From the NCBI RefSeq assembly GCF_041395345.1, contig NZ_JAWLAR010000007.1, forward strand, positions 62,001-126,000: DNA of 64,000 nt, given 5' to 3'. A program made the position numbers and the translations under genes. Below the pieces are notes generated by a model. That model did no database searches. It was not told where the DNA came from and saw only the letters and a list, made by a program, of their open reading frames with translations. The stretch is from Dokdonella sp041395345. Its GTDB lineage: Bacteria > Pseudomonadota > Gammaproteobacteria > Xanthomonadales > Rhodanobacteraceae. The stretch's first letter is position 1; every line of letters starts with the position of its first letter. This document shows positions 60,046 through 64,000 of this stretch, piece after piece.

Positions 60046-60687
60046 TCAAATCGACACCTCTGAAGCAATCGCAGCCTGTACCCTGCTCCGCAATTTCGGC
60101 AACAGCTCGGCGTCAAACCAGGGATTGCGCAGGAACCAGGCGATATTACGCGGCGAGGGATGCGGCAGTGGGACGATGTCGGGTGCGAATTGCGCGTGCG
60201 CTGCAACGGTCTTGCCGACTCCGCCTGCGGCGGACTTGCCGAGGAAATGCCGCTGCGCGTACTGGCCAATGAGTAGAGTCAGGCCAATGCTCGGGAGGCA
60301 GGCGAGCAGGCGATCCAGCCACAGTTCGGCGCATTCCCGGCGTGGCGGCAAATCGCCACTGGGACCCTTGCCCGGATAGCAATAGCCCATCGGAACGATG
60401 GCGACTTGTTGAGGATTATAGAAAGTGTCCTTGTCGATATCCAGCCAGCTCCGCAGGCGTTCGCCGCTGGGGTCATCCCAGGGGATGCCGCTGGCATGGA
60501 CACGAGCCCCGGGAGCCTGGCCGATGATCAGCAGGCGAGCCCTGACTCCGGCTTGAACGATGGGCCGAGGGCCGTGTGGGAGATGAACTGCGCAATGCTG
60601 GCACGCGCGGATCGCTCGCAGCAGTTCGGAGAGGCGCTCGCTTTCGCACGGGGCCGGAGGGACTGAGATTGGCAGGGTTTCGGTCAT
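60046..60687 (-). CDS. Uracil-DNA glycosylase-family protein
   Basis: A 213-residue UDG-superfamily protein. Motif A is Gly-Gln-Ala-Pro-Gly-Ala-Arg-Val-His near residue 56. Motif B is Pro-Leu-Pro-His-Pro-Ser-Pro-Arg-Asn near residue 172. An N-terminal Cys-x-x-Cys (Cys-Gln-His-Cys) near residue 30 is seen, but the iron-sulphur ligands of family 4 enzymes are not complete. It resembles the broad UDG family rather than Ung, so the base specificity is unknown. The start ATG 60687 is likely; the region upstream is intergenic. Confidence 0.85.
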   Translation of the reverse strand: MTETLPISVPPAPCESERLSELLRAIRACQHCAVHLPHGPRPIVQAGVRARLLIIGQAPGARVHASGIPWDDPSGERLRSWLDIDKDTFYNPQQVAIVPMGYCYPGKGPSGDLPPRRECAELWLDRLLACLPSIGLTLLIGQYAQRHFLGKSAAGGVGKTVAAHAQFAPDIVPLPHPSPRNIAWFLRNPWFDAELLPKLRSRVQAAIASEVSI

Positions 60688-61066
60688 GACTGATCAGACT
60701 CGAGGGGGGAATGAATCGGAGGCCGGTGTCCTGTGGCTGGATCGCACCTGGCATCGCTTGAAATGCCGGACTGTCGCATGCCGCACGAATATTTCCCGGG
60801 TTCGGTGGCTGGCCTCGATCTGAACCTGCCGGTCCCGCCAGACCAAGCCCAATTGGTTTCAGTTGGAACCAGTTTCCGATAGACTGTGCGGCTGCATCGA
60901 TGAGATTCGACCTGATTTACGCGCCAATCATTTCTTCGAGAGTGATAGCGCGTTCCGGGCACGCCAGCCGCCAGTCAGGACCCGCTCCCTTGAGGATGCC
61001 CATTTCACCCCAATCCTGTCGCGACTGCACGGCGCGCACATCGCTCAACCCAACTCTGGAGATTCC
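60688..61066. other. Divergent intergenic region before amaB
   Basis: About 380 bases between the divergent UDG-family and aldehyde dehydrogenase genes. It should contain both promoters. No convincing boxes, operators or open frames could be identified. Confidence 0.4.
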
Positions 61067-62599
61067 ATGTCCATTGACATTCTCAAGGCCAACGGCCTCG
61101 ACAAGACCAATTCCGGTACCTACCTCGGCCAGGGCGAATGGTCGAAGACCACGGATGCCGGGGTGATCCAGTCGATCAATCCGGCAACCAATGAGGTGAT
61201 CGCCGAAGTGCATGCTTCGAGCAAGGCCGATTATGACCTGATCATGAAGCGTGCGCAGGCTGCCTTCGAGATCTGGCGCACGACACCGGCGCCACTGCGT
61301 GGCGAAGCCGTTCGCCTGTGCGGTGAAGCCTTGCGCAAGCACAAGGATGCGTTGGGCTCACTGGTCTCGCTGGAAATGGGCAAGATCAAGCCGGAAGGTG
61401 ATGGCGAAGTGCAGGAAATGATCGACATCGCCGATTTCGCGGTCGGTCAGTCGCGCATGCTTTACGGCTACACGATGCACTCCGAGCGTCCCGGTCATCG
61501 CATGTACGACCAGTGGCATCCGCTCGGTATCGTCGGCATCATCAGCGCGTTCAACTTTCCGGTGGCCGTATGGGCCTGGAATGCCATGCTTGCCGCGATC
61601 TGCGGCGACATCTGCATCTGGAAGCCGTCGCCGAAGACGCCGCTGACCTCGATCGCAACGCTGAAGATCTGCAACGATGCCTTGAAGGATGCCGGTTACC
61701 CGGATCTGTTCTTCCTGTTCAACGATGCCGGCACCGATCTGGCCAAGGCGTTTGTCGACGACCGCCGCATTCCGCTGATCAGTTTCACCGGTTCGACCAA
61801 GGTCGGCCGTGCCGTAGGCGAGCGTGTCGCCCAGCGCATGGGCCGCAGCCTGCTCGAGCTCGGCGGCAACAACGCGATGATCGTCGACGAAACGGCGGAT
61901 CTGAAACTGGCCTTGCCGGCCATCGTTTTCGGCGCGGTCGGCACCTGCGGCCAGCGTTGCACGTCGACGCGCCGCCTGTTCGTGCACGAATCGATCCACG
62001 ATGAAGTGGTCGCTTCGGTGGTCAAGGCGTACAAGCAGGTCGAAGGCAAGATCGGTGACCCGACCGATGCCAGGACACTGATGGGTCCGCTCAACAGCCC
62101 GGATGCAGTGGAAAACTTCCTTGCTGCGATCGAGAAGGCGAAGGCGGCTGGCGGCACCATCGCCACCGGCGGCACACGAAAGGACGGCAAGGGCAATTTC
62201 GTCCTGCCGACCGTCGTGACCGGCCTCAGGAACAACGACGAAGTCGTGCAGACAGAAACTTTCGCACCGATCCTCTACGTAATGAAGTTCAAGACGCTCG
62301 ATGAAGCCATCGCCATGCAGAACGACGTACCACAGGGTCTGTCGTCGGCGATCTTCACGCAGAACGTCAAGCACGCAGAGCGCTATCTCTCCTCGATCGG
62401 TTCGGATTGCGGCATCGCCAACGTCAACATCGGCACCTCGGGTGCGGAGATTGGTGGCGCCTTCGGTGGCGAGAAGGAAACCGGCGGCGGGCGCGAGTCC
62501 GGATCGGATGCCTGGAAGGTCTACATGCGCCGCCAGACCAACACGATCAACTATTCCGATGAGCTGCCGCTGGCCCAGGGCATCAAGTTCGAATTCTGA
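61067..62599 (+). CDS. amaB: Aldehyde dehydrogenase, probable L-aminoadipate-semialdehyde dehydrogenase
   Basis: A 510-residue NAD-dependent aldehyde dehydrogenase of the ALDH7/antiquitin class. The catalytic cysteine is in Gly-Gln-Arg-Cys-Thr-Ser near residue 300, and the general-base Glu in Leu-Glu-Leu-Gly-Gly-Asn-Asn. Ser-Ala-Phe-Asn-Phe-Pro-Val and the C-terminal Glu-Lys-Glu-Thr-Gly-Gly-Gly-Arg-Glu are typical. The enzyme oxidises aminoadipate semialdehyde (piperideine-6-carboxylate) in lysine degradation. GGAG precedes ATG 61067; the open frame upstream is not family-like. A strong terminator follows, so it is a single-gene unit. Confidence 0.93.
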   Translation: MSIDILKANGLDKTNSGTYLGQGEWSKTTDAGVIQSINPATNEVIAEVHASSKADYDLIMKRAQAAFEIWRTTPAPLRGEAVRLCGEALRKHKDALGSLVSLEMGKIKPEGDGEVQEMIDIADFAVGQSRMLYGYTMHSERPGHRMYDQWHPLGIVGIISAFNFPVAVWAWNAMLAAICGDICIWKPSPKTPLTSIATLKICNDALKDAGYPDLFFLFNDAGTDLAKAFVDDRRIPLISFTGSTKVGRAVGERVAQRMGRSLLELGGNNAMIVDETADLKLALPAIVFGAVGTCGQRCTSTRRLFVHESIHDEVVASVVKAYKQVEGKIGDPTDARTLMGPLNSPDAVENFLAAIEKAKAAGGTIATGGTRKDGKGNFVLPTVVTGLRNNDEVVQTETFAPILYVMKFKTLDEAIAMQNDVPQGLSSAIFTQNVKHAERYLSSIGSDCGIANVNIGTSGAEIGGAFGGEKETGGGRESGSDAWKVYMRRQTNTINYSDELPLAQGIKFEF

Positions 62600-62627
62600 T
62601 CCAGCAGGCAAGCGAGTCCGCAACACG

Positions 62628-62661
62628 GAACCGGTCGCAATGGCGGCCGGTTCTTTTTTTT
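62628..62661 (+). terminator. Rho-independent terminator after amaB
   Basis: GAACCGGTCGC and GCGGCCGGTTC pair over 11 bp (one G-U) with a four-base loop, followed directly by eight T. This is the best terminator in the window. Confidence 0.92.
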
Positions 62662-62742
62662 GCTCATCTATCGCGTCCGACCAAGGGCGTCGCCCTGCCC
62701 CCGGCATCGGGCAACCGTTAGACTACGGCTCCGGAGGATTTC

Positions 62743-63024
62743 ATGAACCAACCCGTTCGAACCAGCGGCACCGCCATCACGAGTCTTGTTCTAGGCATCA
62801 TCTGCTGGGTAGGCCTGCCCTTCATAGGCGCCCTTATCGCGGTCATCTGCGGGCATATTGCACGCGGCGAAATCCGGCGAGCACCTGCAGGATCGGTAGA
62901 GGGCGATGGCCTGGCCATCGCCGGACTGATACTTGGCTACTTGCAGCTCGGCATGTTCCTGATCGGCATCCTGATTTTCGTCGGCATACTGATGCTGGGC
63001 CTCGGCGTCAGCGGATGGCATTGA
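62743..63024 (+). CDS. DUF4190 small membrane protein
   Basis: A 93-residue membrane protein with two long hydrophobic segments (about residues 12-35 and 62-88). The loop has Gly-His-Ile-Ala-Arg-Gly-Glu-Ile-Arg-Arg and Gly-Asp-Gly-Leu-Ala-Ile-Ala-Gly-Leu-Ile, which is the DUF4190 signature. The family function is unknown. GGAGG stands directly before ATG 62743. The pyrD gene starts only three bases after its stop, so the two may be co-transcribed. Confidence 0.85.
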   Translation: MNQPVRTSGTAITSLVLGIICWVGLPFIGALIAVICGHIARGEIRRAPAGSVEGDGLAIAGLILGYLQLGMFLIGILIFVGILMLGLGVSGWH

Positions 63025-63027
63025 TTC

Positions 63028-64000
63028 ATGTACGGACTCGCTCGCTCACTGCTGTTCTGCCTGGATGCCGAACGCGCGCACGATCTGTCGCTGAAGGCCA
63101 TCGAGACGGCCTATCGCACCGGCCTCAATCCGCTCGTCGCGACACGACCAAGGGCTTTACCTACGAATGTCTTTGGCATCAAGTTTGATAACCCCGTGGG
63201 GCTTGCCGCCGGCCTCGACAAGAATGCCGCGCACATCGATGCGCTGGGCGCATTGGGTTTCGGCTTTATCGAAGTCGGAACGACCACGCCGCGCGCGCAG
63301 CCAGGCAATCCGAAGCCACGCATGTTCCGGTTGCCTGAACACCAGGCCGTGATCAATCGCCTCGGATTCAATAACGGTGGCGTGGACGCGCTGGTCGCCA
63401 ATGTCGAGCGCTCGCGCTTCAAGGGTGTCCTCGGCATCAATATCGGCAAGAACAAGGACACCCCGAACGAGAACGCGATCGACGACTACCTTTTCTGTCT
63501 CGAACGCGTCCATGCGCTGGCCGGCTACATCACGGTCAATATCTCTTCACCCAATACCCAGGGCCTGCGCGACCTGCAGGAAGAAGAGACGCTGCGTCGA
63601 CTCATCGGCGGAATTTGCGAAGCTGGCGAAGCGCACGCATCCAGGCATGGCAAACGCACGCCGATCCTGCTCAAGATCGCTCCCGACCTGAGCGAGCTCG
63701 AACTCGATTCGATAGCCGAAGTCCTGCTGGCCAGTTCCATCGATGGCCTGATCTGCACCAATACGACCACGGAGCGGGCACTGGTGGCGGGCCATCGACA
63801 TGCCGGCGAAGCGGGTGGCCTTTCGGGCAAGCCGGTATTCGAAAAATCGACCGCCGTGCTCCGCGGAATGGCCGACCGGCTCGATGGACGACTGCCGCTG
63901 ATCGGCGTCGGCGGAATTTGCATCGGAAGCGACGCGGCGACAAAGATTGATGCCGGCGCAAGCCTCGTACAGTTCTACACGGGCATGGTCTACAAAGGGC
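63028..64000 (+). CDS. pyrD: Dihydroorotate dehydrogenase (quinone), 3' end beyond window
   Basis: The first 324 codons of a class 2 dihydroorotate dehydrogenase, about 336 residues in E. coli, so a short C-terminal part is missing. It oxidises dihydroorotate to orotate with quinone at the inner membrane, the fourth step of pyrimidine synthesis. The FMN region has Ala-Ala-Gly-Leu-Asp-Lys-Asn-Ala near residue 61 and Asn-Arg-Leu-Gly-Phe-Asn-Asn. The catalytic serine is in Asn-Ile-Ser-Ser-Pro-Asn-Thr. The N-terminal helix for membrane association is present. It begins three bases after the DUF4190 stop. Confidence 0.95.
   Translation, partial: MYGLARSLLFCLDAERAHDLSLKAIETAYRTGLNPLVATRPRALPTNVFGIKFDNPVGLAAGLDKNAAHIDALGALGFGFIEVGTTTPRAQPGNPKPRMFRLPEHQAVINRLGFNNGGVDALVANVERSRFKGVLGINIGKNKDTPNENAIDDYLFCLERVHALAGYITVNISSPNTQGLRDLQEEETLRRLIGGICEAGEAHASRHGKRTPILLKIAPDLSELELDSIAEVLLASSIDGLICTNTTTERALVAGHRHAGEAGGLSGKPVFEKSTAVLRGMADRLDGRLPLIGVGGICIGSDAATKIDAGASLVQFYTGMVYKG

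Overview
The window is chromosomal DNA of fairly high GC (about 60% or more by eye) from a gammaproteobacterium, most likely of the Xanthomonadales/Lysobacterales. This placement is an inference from gene content: a kynurenine catabolic cluster, a mtnBDC methionine-salvage operon, an adjacent fabA-fabB pair, and secreted proteins ending in a short Gly-Phe-Asp/Glu tail that I associate from memory with this order. I see no phage, transposon, integron or CRISPR array. The only RNA gene found is a tRNA-Arg(CCT).

Layout. 0.1-7.4 kb: tryptophan/kynurenine degradation (RidA-type 2-aminomuconate deaminase, 3-hydroxyanthranilate dioxygenase, ACMS decarboxylase, kynureninase, kynurenine 3-monooxygenase) with a secreted protein and a DUF3293 protein in the same direction. 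7.5-13 kb: a GNAT-nitrilase fusion, a LapA-like protein, the mtnB-mtnD-mtnC operon, and a membrane protein with a caspase/legumain-like C13 domain. 13-25 kb: single housekeeping and stress genes (glutathione peroxidase, EF-hand protein, ABC-F ATPase, Tat-exported epimerase, membrane LuxR regulator with DUF4199, diguanylate cyclase, GST, PhzF, Rieske oxygenase, lipocalin, tandem NTF2-like lipoprotein). 25-33 kb: MBL hydrolase, YcaQ-type glycosylase, CSLREA secreted protein, thiolase, alanine-rich lipoprotein, carboxyltransferase, DUF3187 protein, tRNA-Arg. 33.5-37.4 kb: an accessory-looking stretch with PadR/HAAS/CPBP genes, a broken membrane-protein gene, a glycine-zipper lipoprotein and a 51-residue four-cysteine protein. 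37.4-47.4 kb: gdhA, sulfatase, DUF3228, dienelactone hydrolase, RarD and a 1296-residue secreted multidomain protein. 47.6-52.5 kb: GlxA-type regulator, DJ-1 protein and GST in one run, then a sulfotransferase with a TPR/GT41 glycosyltransferase. 52.6-64 kb: a truncated YCII fragment, a duplicated-domain secreted protein, heme A synthase, fabA-fabB, a TrmY-type SPOUT methyltransferase, a UDG-family protein, amaB, DUF4190 and the first part of pyrD.

How the genes work together. kmo, kynU, haaO, ACMSD and the deaminase are consecutive steps from kynurenine towards 2-oxocrotonate-type products. The dehydrogenase that should act between ACMSD and the deaminase is not in the window. mtnC, mtnD and mtnB cover the middle of the methionine salvage cycle. 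fabA and fabB together give unsaturated fatty acids.

Most notable signals: a C-terminal tail of the form [IVL]-[FY]-x-x-G-F-[DE] on three secreted proteins, with a relaxed version on a fourth; a mtnB gene whose family-like N-terminus begins at an ATC codon; a PadR gene whose palindromic operator spans its -10 region and start codon; a small-membrane-protein gene broken by two in-frame TGAs; the four-cysteine miniprotein; and a bacterial TrmY homologue.
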